Assembly (NCBI GenBank): GCA_903876765.1
Contig: CAIRBH010000022.1
Coordinates: 1 to 64,000 of the forward strand
DNA length: 64,000 bases
Reading direction: 5' to 3'
Source: an uncultured Pseudomonadota bacterium
GTDB lineage: Bacteria; Pseudomonadota; Gammaproteobacteria; Burkholderiales; Methylophilaceae
In this document: one piece after another, positions 28,281-38,954 of the stretch
Position numbering within the stretch: the first letter of the stretch is position 1
How the letters are laid out: each line of letters begins with the position of its first letter
The notes under the pieces: model-generated
Told to the model about the DNA's origin: nothing
Database searches by the model: none
The model's input: the letters and a program-made list of their open reading frames with translations, nothing else
Position numbers and translations under genes: made by a program

Positions 28281-30650
28281 TTAATTTCTAAGAATTGCAG
28301 CGAAGTTATTTTCTAATAATTCTAGCAGATTTGCGATGACAGCATCTGCATCACTATCCATCAAAGTTTTTTGAGTATCATGCATAAGTACTGATAATGC
28401 AAGGCTTTTTTTATTTTCTGCGATACCCTGACCCTGATAAATATCAAACAAGGCAACTTCTAATATCAGTGGTATCTTAGCTTGTTTAATCGCAGCTAAA
28501 ACCTTATCCACGGCGATATTTTCATCTAACACTACCGCCAAATCACGCCTTACTGGCAAAAACTTAGACACCTCTTGATAACCTGGCAGCTGACGCTTAA
28601 TTAAGGCATTTATCTCTAACTCAAATAAAAAAGTGTTTTTATTTAAGTTGTAATGCTGTTGCCATTTTGGATGTAATTTACCTAACCAACCAATGGCAAC
28701 TCCCTCGAGAAAAATGCGTGCTGTCTGGCCAGGGTGTAATGCCGGGTGTTCTGCCTGCACATAACTGAGCTGTTTAGCCTGATGACCATCGCCCAACAGC
28801 ATATCTACATGCGCTTTAATCTGATAAAAATCCACCTCCTTGGCATCTGCCGCCCACTGCTCTGGCATGGCACTGCCATGGGCCAAACCTGCGATGCGCG
28901 TAGTCTCGGCATAAGTATGCGCTTGCTGAAGATAAGTCGCGCCAATCTCAAATAGAAACGCACGGTCTTGCTTACGGTTTAAGTTGTAAACCAGGCTATC
29001 TAGCAAGCCGCCCCATAAACTAGTTCGCATCACACTTAAGTTGCTGGCTATCGGATTTTTAAGTTTAATGGGGCTGGCATTGCCTAATAAATCACGCTCC
29101 CAGCTTTCATCGACAAAGCTATAGTTAACAAGCTCCTGATAGCCATTAGCGACCAAAGTATCGCTTAATTTACTTTGATGCCTGGTTGTTTCTGGGGCAT
29201 CAAGCATAGTCATTGTTGCCATAGGTGCTGTAGCGGGAATGTGATCATATCCGTATAAACGCGCAATTTCTTCGATTAAATCTTCTTCTATGGCAATATC
29301 AAATCGATAACTAGGTGCCAATACAGTAAATACAGCGTCTACCAGCGTGTAGGAAAAACCCAATTGCGTCAAAATCTGCTCAACTCTAGCTTGCGGCATG
29401 GGAATACCCAACACAGAAATCAGCCGGCTAAGCCTTAATTTAACGACATGTCTTGCCGGCAAGTCAGCGACAAATTCCGTCACCTGCCCTACTAATCCGC
29501 CACATATTTGTTGTATAAGCAGGGTTGCATATTCCAACGCTTGACGTGTATTGGCAAAATCAACGCCACGCTCAAAACGATAAGACGAATCGGTACTTAA
29601 TCCTAGCCTGCGAGCTTTGCCTGCAATTACCCCTGGTGCAAAAAAAGCACTCTCTAAGAAAATATCACTGGTATCAACATCAACCGCGCTTGGCTTACCT
29701 CCCATAATGCCGGCCAAGGCCACTGCCCCAGTGCTATCCGCAATCACCAAATCATCGGTTTTTAACGCTATATTTTGCTCATTGAGTAAAATTAACGCTT
29801 CATGCTGCTTGGCAAAACGTATAGCAATATCGCCATTTAACTTACCTGCATCAAAAGCATGCATAGGCTGCCCCAAGGCTAGTAACACATAATTTGTGAC
29901 ATCAACTACCGCACTAATGCTACGTAAACCACTGCGCTCCAGGCGCTTCACCATCCAAGCCGGTGTTGGCGCTATCGCATTAATACCAGTAATTAAACGG
30001 CCACAATAACGTGGGCAAGCTAATGGCTCATGGACTAGCACTTTTTTAGCATCAGGTATTTGTGATGGCACAGCCGCTATCGCTGCAAAATTAGTTGTTG
30101 CGCCAGTAATAGCCGCAACATCGCGGGCAATACCCATCAAACTCAAACAATCACTTCTATTCGGTGTGAGCTTTAAGGTCAACAAATGGTCATCTAAATC
30201 TAAATATTCACGTATAGTTTGGCCAATCACAGCATCACTAGCCAACTCCATCAAGCCAGTAGCTTCGGCGCTGATGCCAAGTTCTTTAGAAGAACACATC
30301 ATGCCAAAAGACTCTACACCCCGCACCTTAGCCTGCTTAATCGAAATGCCTGGCAACTCAGCACCGACCAAAGCACAAGGGGCAATTAAACCAGCACGTG
30401 CATTGGCAGCACCGCACACAATCTGAATTGGCTGAGCTAAACCCACATCGACTGAACATACTTGCAAACGATCTGCATCAGGATGTTTTTCTACAGCCAA
30501 TATTTTTGCCACCACCACATGAGTAAAAGGCGCAGCTACTGGCTGCATATCCTCTACCTCAAGTCCAGCCATGGTCAGGGCGTGACTGAGCGCCTGACTA
30601 TTTAAATCTGTATTGACTAGACTGCGTAACCAATTCTCTGAAAACTGCAT
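28281..30650 (-). CDS. pheT: Phenylalanyl-tRNA synthetase beta subunit
   Basis: This 789-aa subunit of the (alpha-beta)2 PheRS is of normal length. Domains in order are: an EMAP/OB-type tRNA-binding domain (about residues 40-150, VVVAKILAVEKHPDADRLQV), B3/B4 editing domains (about 210-385, with GIMGG and FLESAFF), B5 (about 400-475), a catalytic-like core (LPNP region replaced by VNYSFVD...LKNPI), and a C-terminal ferredoxin-fold anticodon-binding domain (KFLPVRRDLAVVLDENI). It lies 36 bp downstream of pheS. Confidence 0.97.
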   Translation of the reverse strand: MQFSENWLRSLVNTDLNSQALSHALTMAGLEVEDMQPVAAPFTHVVVAKILAVEKHPDADRLQVCSVDVGLAQPIQIVCGAANARAGLIAPCALVGAELPGISIKQAKVRGVESFGMMCSSKELGISAEATGLMELASDAVIGQTIREYLDLDDHLLTLKLTPNRSDCLSLMGIARDVAAITGATTNFAAIAAVPSQIPDAKKVLVHEPLACPRYCGRLITGINAIAPTPAWMVKRLERSGLRSISAVVDVTNYVLLALGQPMHAFDAGKLNGDIAIRFAKQHEALILLNEQNIALKTDDLVIADSTGAVALAGIMGGKPSAVDVDTSDIFLESAFFAPGVIAGKARRLGLSTDSSYRFERGVDFANTRQALEYATLLIQQICGGLVGQVTEFVADLPARHVVKLRLSRLISVLGIPMPQARVEQILTQLGFSYTLVDAVFTVLAPSYRFDIAIEEDLIEEIARLYGYDHIPATAPMATMTMLDAPETTRHQSKLSDTLVANGYQELVNYSFVDESWERDLLGNASPIKLKNPIASNLSVMRTSLWGGLLDSLVYNLNRKQDRAFLFEIGATYLQQAHTYAETTRIAGLAHGSAMPEQWAADAKEVDFYQIKAHVDMLLGDGHQAKQLSYVQAEHPALHPGQTARIFLEGVAIGWLGKLHPKWQQHYNLNKNTFLFELEINALIKRQLPGYQEVSKFLPVRRDLAVVLDENIAVDKVLAAIKQAKIPLILEVALFDIYQGQGIAENKKSLALSVLMHDTQKTLMDSDADAVIANLLELLENNFAAILRN

Positions 30651-30686
30651 AATGCTTTTAACCTTAACTATAAAATTAACTGTGCG

Positions 30687-31745
<1,059 letters not shown>

Positions 31746-31796
31746 TCAGGCATAGCGATTAAATTAAATTTTAATTTAAGTGTATAATTTTACAGC

Positions 31797-31823
31797 AAAA
31801 AAAAGAGGCCTAAGCCTCTTTTT
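31797..31823 (-). terminator. Intrinsic terminator between rplT and pheS
   Basis: On the minus strand AAAAAGAGGC-TTAG-GCCTCTTTTTTTT forms a stem with a T-run. The A-run on the other side makes it look bidirectional. It lies 30-55 nt past the rplT stop and could end the infC-rpmI-rplT transcript or attenuate reading into pheST. Confidence 0.85.
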
Positions 31824-31852
31824 CTACTTATTTTTAATAATAAGTGCTATGT

Positions 31853-32212
31853 CTAAACGGCTAATGCTTTTTTTGCCATATCGACAAATTGCGCAAAGGC
31901 TGTTTTATCGAATACTGCCAAATCTGCCAGTACTTTACGATCCACTTCAATAGCTGCTTTTTTCAAGCCATTCATGAAACGGCTGTAAGTTAAACCGCAT
32001 TCACGTGCACCAGCATTAATACGTGCAATCCACAAGGTACGGAACTGACGTTTCTTTTGGCGACGATCGCGATAGGCATATTGCCCAGCTTTCATGACCG
32101 CTTGTTTAGCAACGCGGTAAACGTTTTTACGACGGCCTCTATAGCCTTTGGCGGCTTTTAATACTTTTTTGTGTCTAGCGCGAGCGATGACACCACGTTT
32201 TACTCTAGGCAT
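31853..32212 (-). CDS. rplT: 50S ribosomal protein L20
   Basis: The 119-aa, very basic protein is needed for early 50S assembly. It begins [20 protein letters not shown] and carries [20 protein letters not shown] and [20 protein letters not shown]. In E. coli L20 also represses the rpmI-rplT messenger; whether that holds here cannot be seen. It lies 10 bp after rpmI. Length is normal. Confidence 0.98.
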   Translation of the reverse strand: MPRVKRGVIARARHKKVLKAAKGYRGRRKNVYRVAKQAVMKAGQYAYRDRRQKKRQFRTLWIARINAGARECGLTYSRFMNGLKKAAIEVDRKVLADLAVFDKTAFAQFVDMAKKALAV

Positions 32213-32222
32213 ATCGGTCTCC

Positions 32223-32420
32223 TTATCGTGTTGGCATCATTGCGCGAACGCGTTTGACGTCTGTTGGTGAGATGATCGCCGTGCCGCGTAATTTACGCTT
32301 TTGCTTGGTGGTCTTTTTAGTGAGGATATGGCGTAAGTGTGAGTGTGTACGTTTCACTTTACCGTTACCCAAGAACTTAAAGCGCTTTTTTGCGCCACTC
32401 TTGGTTTTCATTTTTGGCAT
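32223..32420 (-). CDS. rpmI: 50S ribosomal protein L35
   Basis: The 65-aa basic protein begins [20 protein letters not shown] and contains [20 protein letters not shown], as is usual for L35. AAGGAG precedes the ATG. It is the first of the rpmI-rplT pair, 139 bp downstream of infC. Confidence 0.98.
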   Translation of the reverse strand: MPKMKTKSGAKKRFKFLGNGKVKRTHSHLRHILTKKTTKQKRKLRGTAIISPTDVKRVRAMMPTR

Positions 32421-32559
32421 TTTGTTCTCCTTGAACTTTAGTTATGAGTGCTTAGGCATGCCGTTAAGCCGTATCACTCGAGCGCTTTATTACAACTTTT
32501 TATTACAACTTACTAACTACCACTTACTTTACTACTAATTACTGTAACGCTCATGCTGG

Positions 32560-33081
32560 TTAATTCTTTTTCAGTGGGCCTAACACCATGACCATTTGGC
32601 GACCTTCCATTTTAGGAAACTGCTCAACCAATGCCACTTCTTTGGTATCTGCCTCTACACGTCTAAGTAGCGTTAAACCGAATTCTTGATGGGTAATTTC
32701 ACGACCTCTAAAGCGTAAAGTAATTTTTGCTTTATCCCCATCTTGTATAAACCGAATAATATTGCGTACTTTAATCGCGTAATCACCGTCATCCGTACCA
32801 GGACGAAACTTAATCTCTTTGATGACGACTTGCTTTTGTTTCAGCTTAACTTCATGCTGTTTTTTACTTTCAGCATATTTAAACTTACCATAATCTAATA
32901 ACCTACACACTGGCGGTACAGCATTAGGTGCAATCTCCACAAGATCTATGTCAGCTTCTTCTGCTTTTGCAAAGGCTTCCGCTAAAGACATAATGCCTAA
33001 CGGTTCTCCCTCTATACCCACCAAACGAACTTGCGATCCTGTAATATCGCCATTAATTCGCGTTTCTTTGTCCTGTGCTAT
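32560..33081 (-). CDS. infC: Translation initiation factor IF-3, apparently starting with ATA
   Basis: Read from ATA at 33081 the product is 173 aa, the family's normal length. It begins [20 protein letters not shown], the standard IF-3 start. The only ATG/GTG/TTG starts are at or after 33024, which would delete about 19 conserved N-terminal residues. GGAG lies 8 nt before the ATA. Rare start codons in infC are known to allow autoregulation, because IF-3 rejects non-canonical starts. The linker ([19 protein letters not shown]) and C-terminal domain ([20 protein letters not shown]) are intact. It lies 79 bp after thrS. Confidence 0.93.
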   Translation of the reverse strand: MAQDKETRINGDITGSQVRLVGIEGEPLGIMSLAEAFAKAEEADIDLVEIAPNAVPPVCRLLDYGKFKYAESKKQHEVKLKQKQVVIKEIKFRPGTDDGDYAIKVRNIIRFIQDGDKAKITLRFRGREITHQEFGLTLLRRVEADTKEVALVEQFPKMEGRQMVMVLGPLKKN

Positions 33082-33160
33082 ATCAAATTCTCCAAATAGT
33101 TAAGCCGCGCATTTTCAGAAATCACTTAAATTGAGTGTAATTAGCACTCTTTAAGTTAAG

Positions 33161-35068
33161 CTAAACTTTAGTTTTAATCTCTGCTTTTAAGCGCTCAATA
33201 AACGCTTCAATCGGCATAGAACCTAAGTCTTCGCCTTTTCTGCTACGCACGGCTACATGTCCTGCTTGCATCTCACGCTCACCTGCAACTAACAAGTAAG
33301 GCATTTTCTGCATGCTATGTTCGCGTATTTTATAGGTAATCTTCTCATTTCTCAAGTCAAATTCGCATCGAATGCCATTTTCTTTCAACATTTCAACCAC
33401 TTGGCGCACATAATCTGCTTGATTTTCAGAAATATTCAACACCATGACCTGTATAGGCGCTAACCATACTGGCATGGCACCAGCGTAATGCTCGATTAAA
33501 ATACCAATAAAACGCTCCATAGAACCAACAATGGCGCGGTGCAGCATGACTGGGCGCTGACGGCTATTGTCTTCTGCTACATATTCCGCACCTAATCGCT
33601 CTGGCAAGTTAGGGTCCAACTGTATCGTGCCACATTGCCACAAGCGGCCCAGCGAGTCTTTAAGGGTGAATTCAATTTTGGGGCCGTAAAACGCGCCCTC
33701 GCCTGGTTGGTATTCAAAATCCAGATGGTTTAATTTAAGCGCATTGGCCAGTGATGTTTCTGCCTTATCCCAATCTTCATCTGTGCCTATGCGCTTTTCA
33801 GGCCTAGTAGATAATTTAACCAACACATCACTAAAGCCAAAATCACCATAAGCTTTATATAGCATCTTAATAAAATCGGCGACTTCTGCTTCAACTTGGC
33901 TTTCAGCACAAAAGATATGCGCATCATCTTGGGTAAAACCACGCACCCGCATTAGGCCATGCAGCGAACCTGAAGGCTCGTTACGATGACATGAGCCAAA
34001 CTCAGCCAAGCGCAAAGGCAAATCGCGATAACTATGCAAGCTGCTATTAAAAATCTGTACGTGCCCTGGGCAGTTCATCGGCTTCACGGCGTAATCACGG
34101 CTCTCTGATGAGGTGACAAACATACCCTCGCGATAATTTTGCCAATGGCCTGACTTCTCCCACAAGGTCTTATCCATAATTGTGGGGGTACGCACTTCTT
34201 GGTAATTGTAATCACGAAACATTTTACGCATGTATTGCTCGACTTCTTGCCAAATGCTCCAACCACGAGGATGCCAAAACACCATGCCTGGGGCATCGTC
34301 TTGCATGTGAAAATAATCTAACTGCTTACCGAGTTTACGATGATCGCGCTTTTCTGCCTCTTCTAACTGAAATAAATACGCTTCTAGCTCTTCTTTGTTG
34401 CGCCAAGCCGTGCCGTAAATGCGCTGCAACATTTCATTACTGCTATCCCCACGCCAATATGCACCAGCCAGTTTCATGAGCTTAAAGGCTTTGAGCTTGC
34501 CAGTATTAGGTACGTGCGGTCCACGACAAAGGTCAGTAAAGCCACCTTCGGTATACAGTGAAACATCTTCACCAGCAGGAATGCTGGCAATAATTTCGGC
34601 TTTATAATGCTCGTTGATCGATTTGAAATAACTGACTGCCTCATCACGCGGCAATACTTGGCGCGTTACCAGCTCATCTTTTTTAGCCAACTCAAGCATT
34701 TTCTTTTCAATGGCAATTAAGTCATCTGGAGTAAATGGGCGCTTATAAGAAAAATCATAGAAAAACCCATTGTCTATCACAGGCCCTATGGTCACTTGCG
34801 CATCTGGAAATAGTGCTTTTACTGCATATGCCAACAAATGTGCCGTTGAATGGCGAATAATATCAAGGCCTTCGGCGTTTTTATCGGTGATAATCGCCAA
34901 ATCTGCATTCTTAGTAATTAGAAAAGCAGTATCAACCAAGACACCATCTACCCTGCCAGCCAATGCGGCTTTAGCCAAGCCAGCGCCAATATTCATAGCA
35001 ACCTCGGCTACGGTTACAGCCGCATCGAAGCTTCGTTCAGAGCCATCAGGCAAGCGAATTACTGGCAT
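33161..35068 (-). CDS. thrS: Threonyl-tRNA synthetase
   Basis: This 635-aa class II synthetase has an N-terminal TGS domain (residues 1-61). An editing domain follows with [13 protein letters not shown] (HxxxH motif near 72-76). The core contains [17 protein letters not shown], the zinc-site segment [10 protein letters not shown] and [20 protein letters not shown]. The C-terminal anticodon-binding domain begins near APIQVMVLN. It heads the thrS-infC-rpmI-rplT group. A strong hairpin lies between it and tRNA-Val upstream. Confidence 0.97.
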   Translation of the reverse strand: MPVIRLPDGSERSFDAAVTVAEVAMNIGAGLAKAALAGRVDGVLVDTAFLITKNADLAIITDKNAEGLDIIRHSTAHLLAYAVKALFPDAQVTIGPVIDNGFFYDFSYKRPFTPDDLIAIEKKMLELAKKDELVTRQVLPRDEAVSYFKSINEHYKAEIIASIPAGEDVSLYTEGGFTDLCRGPHVPNTGKLKAFKLMKLAGAYWRGDSSNEMLQRIYGTAWRNKEELEAYLFQLEEAEKRDHRKLGKQLDYFHMQDDAPGMVFWHPRGWSIWQEVEQYMRKMFRDYNYQEVRTPTIMDKTLWEKSGHWQNYREGMFVTSSESRDYAVKPMNCPGHVQIFNSSLHSYRDLPLRLAEFGSCHRNEPSGSLHGLMRVRGFTQDDAHIFCAESQVEAEVADFIKMLYKAYGDFGFSDVLVKLSTRPEKRIGTDEDWDKAETSLANALKLNHLDFEYQPGEGAFYGPKIEFTLKDSLGRLWQCGTIQLDPNLPERLGAEYVAEDNSRQRPVMLHRAIVGSMERFIGILIEHYAGAMPVWLAPIQVMVLNISENQADYVRQVVEMLKENGIRCEFDLRNEKITYKIREHSMQKMPYLLVAGEREMQAGHVAVRSRKGEDLGSMPIEAFIERLKAEIKTKV

Positions 35069-35090
35069 AATATTTCCATATTAAATAATA

Positions 35091-35113
35091 AAAGCCGTTA
35101 ACTTAACGGCTTT
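35091..35113 (-). terminator. Near-perfect palindrome between tRNA-Val and thrS (terminator or attenuator)
   Basis: AAAGCCGTTAA and TTAACGGCTTT flank a single central base, giving a stem of at least 9 bp with a tiny loop. On the minus strand it is followed by TATTATT. It lies 23 bp before the thrS start and 27 bp after the tRNA, so it probably ends the tRNA transcript and may also shape the thrS leader. Confidence 0.65.
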
Positions 35114-35139
35114 AGCTTTAATGTTCAGTGTATCTATAC

Positions 35140-35216
35140 TGGTAGGCAGTAGCAGACTCGAACTGCTGACCTCTTGGATGTCGACCAAGCGCTCTAACCA
35201 ACTGAGCTAACCGCCT
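35140..35216 (-). tRNA. tRNA-Val (anticodon GAC) with C at position 33
   Basis: A 77-nt cloverleaf with encoded CCA. The acceptor stem is AGGCGGT with ACTGCCT (one G-T pair), the D-arm is GCTC-AGTTGGTTA-GAGC, and the T-arm is AGCAG-TTCGAGT-CTGCT. The anticodon stem CTTGG/CCAAG encloses the loop TCGACAT, giving anticodon GAC. Position 33, almost always U, reads C. All stems are otherwise intact. It reads GTC and GTT codons if functional. Confidence 0.92.
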
Positions 35217-35332
35217 ATTATATTGTCCTTAAATTAAGCATTTCTTATTAAAACTTAAGCTTAATTTCAAACAGAGCAGGATTTTAGCTGATTGTGACCT
35301 TAGGCGCAAACGACAAACGCTATAATGAGCAG

Positions 35333-35983
35333 ATGTCCGCACAATATCTTTCACCAACGCTACAACAACAGTTAAGCGAAATCTCAACGCAAGGCTTTTC
35401 TGTGACAGATGAGTTTATTGGCTCGGCTCACATATTAGCACTGGCGGCAGAAATCAACACGCTAGAGGCCAATGCACAAATGCACATTGCCAACACAGGG
35501 CGAGTGCCTAGCCCCATTAATACTAAGCTACGTGGCGATTCAATTTACTGGTTAGATGAAACAGATGCTAGCCCTGCGCAACAGGCTTATTTTGAAAAAA
35601 TGGAAGCTTTGCGCTCTGCCCTTAATCAGCACTTATATTTAGGCTTACTCACACTAGAAAGCCATTTAGCGCTCTACCCCATTGGCAGCGGCTATCAAAA
35701 ACACCTAGACCGCTTTCAAGACAAAGACCATGCGCTGTCACCACAACGGCAAATCAGCTGCATTTTATATTTAAACCAAGATTGGCTAGCAGAAGACGGT
35801 GGCTGCTTGCGCCTTCACCTCAATCATAATATGAGCACTGAGCTTGAAGCCGGAGATAATTACTTGGATATTGCCCCGCTAGCAGGCCGCTTGGTGGTGT
35901 TTTTATCTGATACTTTTTACCATGAAGTATTAGCGGCAACAAGAGTGAGAAAAAGCCTCACGGCATGGTTTTTAAGCCGCTAA
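35333..35983 (+). CDS. 2OG-Fe(II) oxygenase family protein
   Basis: The 216-aa protein has the double-stranded beta-helix iron site of prolyl-4-hydroxylase-like oxygenases: His124 and Asp126 (QKHLDRFQD), distal His197 (FYHEVL) and the 2-oxoglutarate-binding Arg206. SCILYLNQDWLAEDGGCLRL is the usual core strand pair. The likely reaction is hydroxylation using 2-oxoglutarate and oxygen; the substrate is unknown. A GTG at 35294 extends the frame by 13 residues, but ATG 35333 fits the family better. Its last 26 bp overlap the convergent SDR gene. Confidence 0.88.
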   Translation: MSAQYLSPTLQQQLSEISTQGFSVTDEFIGSAHILALAAEINTLEANAQMHIANTGRVPSPINTKLRGDSIYWLDETDASPAQQAYFEKMEALRSALNQHLYLGLLTLESHLALYPIGSGYQKHLDRFQDKDHALSPQRQISCILYLNQDWLAEDGGCLRLHLNHNMSTELEAGDNYLDIAPLAGRLVVFLSDTFYHEVLAATRVRKSLTAWFLSR

Positions 35984-36878
35984 AAGACGGCTTATATGGA
36001 AAAATCTGATCCGAATGCTCAATCAATAAAGCTCGATAACCAGTTTGATAATCTGGATATTGCAAAGTAAATCCTGTGGCCAGCATTGCTTTATTGCTCA
36101 AACGCTTACCCCCTGTAATCGGCAGATTTGCATGGCTGGGCCTACTGATGCTTAACTTTGCTGCCAGCCAGTTTAACACTTCATATTGTGCGACTGGTGT
36201 TGAATCGGTGACGATATAACAGGCACGTGTTACTGCGCTGGGGAAAGCTGCCGGAATAGCTAGCACGCGTTTTAGTAAAAAAACGATGAATGCCGCCGCG
36301 TCATCGCGATGTATACGATTTGTCCAAGTATTTTGTGGGGGCCAACTTTCAGGAGTTTTTGCTAAATTAATCATACGCAACCGACCTGGCCCGTAAATGC
36401 CAGATAGTCTTAATACCGTGCTACTGCATGGCAGTGACGATAACAGTGCCTCTGCTTCTAACAAGCGCTTACCACCAAAATCTATCGGCATGGCCGCATC
36501 CGTCTCTGCTATTAAGGGCTCGGTGCCGTGCCGTTGTGACTGCCCATAAACACGTGTACTAGAAACAAAAAAGATGTGTTTAAGCTTGGCATTTTCTACT
36601 TGCGTGGCCAGCAAATGGCGCAGCCCTTCGACATATTGTGCTTGATATTGCGCATCCGTTTGGCCGCTAGCTGCCACACAATAAATCACTATTTCAGGCC
36701 CAATCGCCTTAAGAGGCGCCAGCGTTAGCGGCTGCGTAACATCGGCTTGGATGAGCGTCATACCAGCCATTTTGCTAGCGCTGCGCTTGACAGCAATAGT
36801 TTGAATATTTAATGCGAGTAAACGTCTTGCGACCTCGCCACCTAAATCACCACAGCCAACAATTAAGACTTTACTCAT
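35958..36878 (-). CDS. NAD-dependent epimerase/dehydratase (extended SDR) family protein
   Basis: This 306-aa Rossmann protein starts MSKVLIVGCGDLGGEVARRL, with the dinucleotide motif GCGDLG at residues 8-13. SSTRVYGQSQ and LRLSGIYGPGRL are typical of atypical SDRs of the YeeZ type. Catalytic Tyr is in TRVYG; the usual Lys four residues later is not obvious, as in other YeeZ-like proteins. The substrate is unknown. It lies 15 bp after the Nudix gene, so the two are probably cotranscribed at the end of the nuo transcript. Confidence 0.85.
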   Translation of the reverse strand: MSKVLIVGCGDLGGEVARRLLALNIQTIAVKRSASKMAGMTLIQADVTQPLTLAPLKAIGPEIVIYCVAASGQTDAQYQAQYVEGLRHLLATQVENAKLKHIFFVSSTRVYGQSQRHGTEPLIAETDAAMPIDFGGKRLLEAEALLSSLPCSSTVLRLSGIYGPGRLRMINLAKTPESWPPQNTWTNRIHRDDAAAFIVFLLKRVLAIPAAFPSAVTRACYIVTDSTPVAQYEVLNWLAAKLSISRPSHANLPITGGKRLSNKAMLATGFTLQYPDYQTGYRALLIEHSDQIFPYKPSFSGLKTMP

Positions 36879-36893
36879 GCGTGTGGCTGGCGT

Positions 36894-37466
36894 TTAAAGA
36901 TGAATCAGCTGTGGATGGCATGCCAAATATTTTTCGGCCATCAATAGCGCAATCATGGTTTTACCATCGGTAATCTGGCCATTTTCTATCATGTTTAAAC
37001 AATCTTGAAAACTAGCATCAAATACTTCTAGCAATTCATCATTATCCCGCTGATGCTGACCCGCCAGCAGCTGCCAAGCTAGGTAGATGTGTATCACCTC
37101 GTTTGAGTAGCCTATACAGGGGTGCTGAAGGCCTAATTTAACCCATTGCCCTGCTGTATAGCCAGTTTCTTCTTTTAGTTCACGCTGGCCAGTGGCTAGC
37201 ATAGATTCGCCCGAATCCATCTTACCCGCAGGTAATTCAATAAAGACTTGCTGCAAGGGGTATCTAAACTGCTTTTCAAGCACCACATGGCCATTAGCCA
37301 ACATGGGCACGACTACCACAGCGCCAGGATGAGTGACATATTCACGCTGGCTAATATTGCCATTGGCTAACTGCACTTGGTCGCATTTTACCGTTAACAT
37401 CACCCCTGAAATAAGGGTTTGTGAACTCAGGCAGTGCTCAGTTAAGTCTATTGAGGTCGTCATCAA
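36894..37466 (-). CDS. Nudix hydrolase, ADP-ribose pyrophosphatase-like
   Basis: The 190-aa protein contains a full Nudix box at residues 81-103 (GKMDSGESM through RELKEETGY), preceded by FIELPAG as in ADP-ribose or ADP-sugar pyrophosphatases. It probably splits a nucleoside diphosphate derivative such as ADP-ribose into AMP and a sugar phosphate, using Mg2+ bound by the REXXEE glutamates. It starts 36 bp after nuoN. Placement next to complex I fits a role in clearing NAD breakdown products, but that is inference. Confidence 0.88.
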   Translation of the reverse strand: MMTTSIDLTEHCLSSQTLISGVMLTVKCDQVQLANGNISQREYVTHPGAVVVVPMLANGHVVLEKQFRYPLQQVFIELPAGKMDSGESMLATGQRELKEETGYTAGQWVKLGLQHPCIGYSNEVIHIYLAWQLLAGQHQRDNDELLEVFDASFQDCLNMIENGQITDGKTMIALLMAEKYLACHPQLIHL

Positions 37467-37502
37467 AGTCTATCAATGCCAGGCGAACCGCTAGCCGTGT
37501 AA

Positions 37503-38951
37503 TTAACTTAAGCTACTAGTAATGGTGTAAATACAAATTTCCATGAGTCTTTCTGGCATGATCCCCACCACCAACAATGCCAAAGCATTGAAGCCTAGCA
37601 CTATCCGCATATCCCATGGGGCTTCAATCGGATGATGGTCAACTGGTTCATCAAAATACATTAATTTGATGACGCGTAAATAATAAAATGCGCCTATCAC
37701 AGCCATTAACACCGCAAACACAACCAGCCATAAATAACCCGCAGCTAGCGCGGCTTGTAGCACGCCGAATTTTGCATAAAAGCCCAACGTAGGCGGCACG
37801 CCAGCCATACTAAACATGACGATTAACATTAAAAACGCATGCCAAGGACTGCGCTGATTTAGACCTTTTAAGTCATCTAATTGATCTGCCTCAAATCCTT
37901 GGCGTGAAAGTAGCAGAATAATGCCAAAACCCGCTAAGGTCATCATGACATAGCTCACCACGTAAAACATGGCGAAAATAAAGCCATTGGTAGTTGCGCT
38001 CATTAAGCCATAGAGTAAAAATCCGATATGCGAAATTGTAGAATAAGCCAACATACGTTTTAAGTTGGTTTGCGCGATGGCGGTGATGTTGCCGATGACA
38101 ATAGACAGCACCGCCATGATCACTAACATTTGCTGCCAATCTACCGCTAAGGTAGGTAAGGCTAGCACTAGCAGACGGATCACAAAGGCGAACGCTGCCA
38201 ACTTAGGCACAGAACTAATCAGCAGCGTGACGGCAGTAGGAGAGCCCTCATAGACGTCGGGCACCCACATTTGAAATGGCACTGCGCCTAATTTAAATGC
38301 CAAGCCTGAAACAATAAAGACCAAGCCTAAAATAAGCACAGAATGAATTTTAGCGCCTGACATCAGCGCGGTATTAATTTCAGCGATATTTAGGCTGCCC
38401 GTCATGCCATAAATCATACTCATGCCATACAGCAACATACCTGAGGCTAGCGCGCCTAGTACAAAATACTTCATGGCCGCTTCTGTAGCTTTAGCGTTAT
38501 CTCTATCTAGCGCCACCAATGCATACAGACTGAGTGACAATAGCTCTAAACCTACGTATAGGGTGAGTAAACTCTGGCCCGATACCATGATCATCATGCC
38601 CAGCACAGAGAACAGGGCTAAAGCATAAAACTCGCCTCGGAACATATCGCGTTGCTGTATATATTGGCGGCTATAAACAAAAATAACTGAGGTACCAAGA
38701 TAAATCATTAGCTTGAGTACATCTGCCATAGCGTCATCAACGAAGGCACCTGTAAAGGCATAAGTAACACTAGGCACATGTGTGCTGAAGGTGAAATAGG
38801 CAGCGGCCAGCAAGGCTACTTGCGCCAGCACATAAATTGCTATGCGATTAGCTGGCTTGAGGAACAAATCGGCCAATAATATCAACATTGCCATACTGAC
38901 GATGATCATTTCAGGTAAAGCAGTAATGAGGTCGTAACGTATATTTTCCAT
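37503..38951 (-). CDS. nuoN: NADH-quinone oxidoreductase subunit N
   Basis: This 482-aa membrane subunit is one of three antiporter-like proton channels of complex I. It has about 14 transmembrane segments. The channel signature includes YVGLELLSLSLYALVALDRD, with the conserved glutamate of TM5 (GLELLSL), and LKRMLAYSTISHIGFLLYGL with a key lysine. It lies 3 bp after nuoM and is the last gene of the operon. Confidence 0.97.
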   Translation of the reverse strand: MENIRYDLITALPEMIIVSMAMLILLADLFLKPANRIAIYVLAQVALLAAAYFTFSTHVPSVTYAFTGAFVDDAMADVLKLMIYLGTSVIFVYSRQYIQQRDMFRGEFYALALFSVLGMMIMVSGQSLLTLYVGLELLSLSLYALVALDRDNAKATEAAMKYFVLGALASGMLLYGMSMIYGMTGSLNIAEINTALMSGAKIHSVLILGLVFIVSGLAFKLGAVPFQMWVPDVYEGSPTAVTLLISSVPKLAAFAFVIRLLVLALPTLAVDWQQMLVIMAVLSIVIGNITAIAQTNLKRMLAYSTISHIGFLLYGLMSATTNGFIFAMFYVVSYVMMTLAGFGIILLLSRQGFEADQLDDLKGLNQRSPWHAFLMLIVMFSMAGVPPTLGFYAKFGVLQAALAAGYLWLVVFAVLMAVIGAFYYLRVIKLMYFDEPVDHHPIEAPWDMRIVLGFNALALLVVGIMPERLMEICIYTITSSLS

Positions 38952-38954
38952 AAC

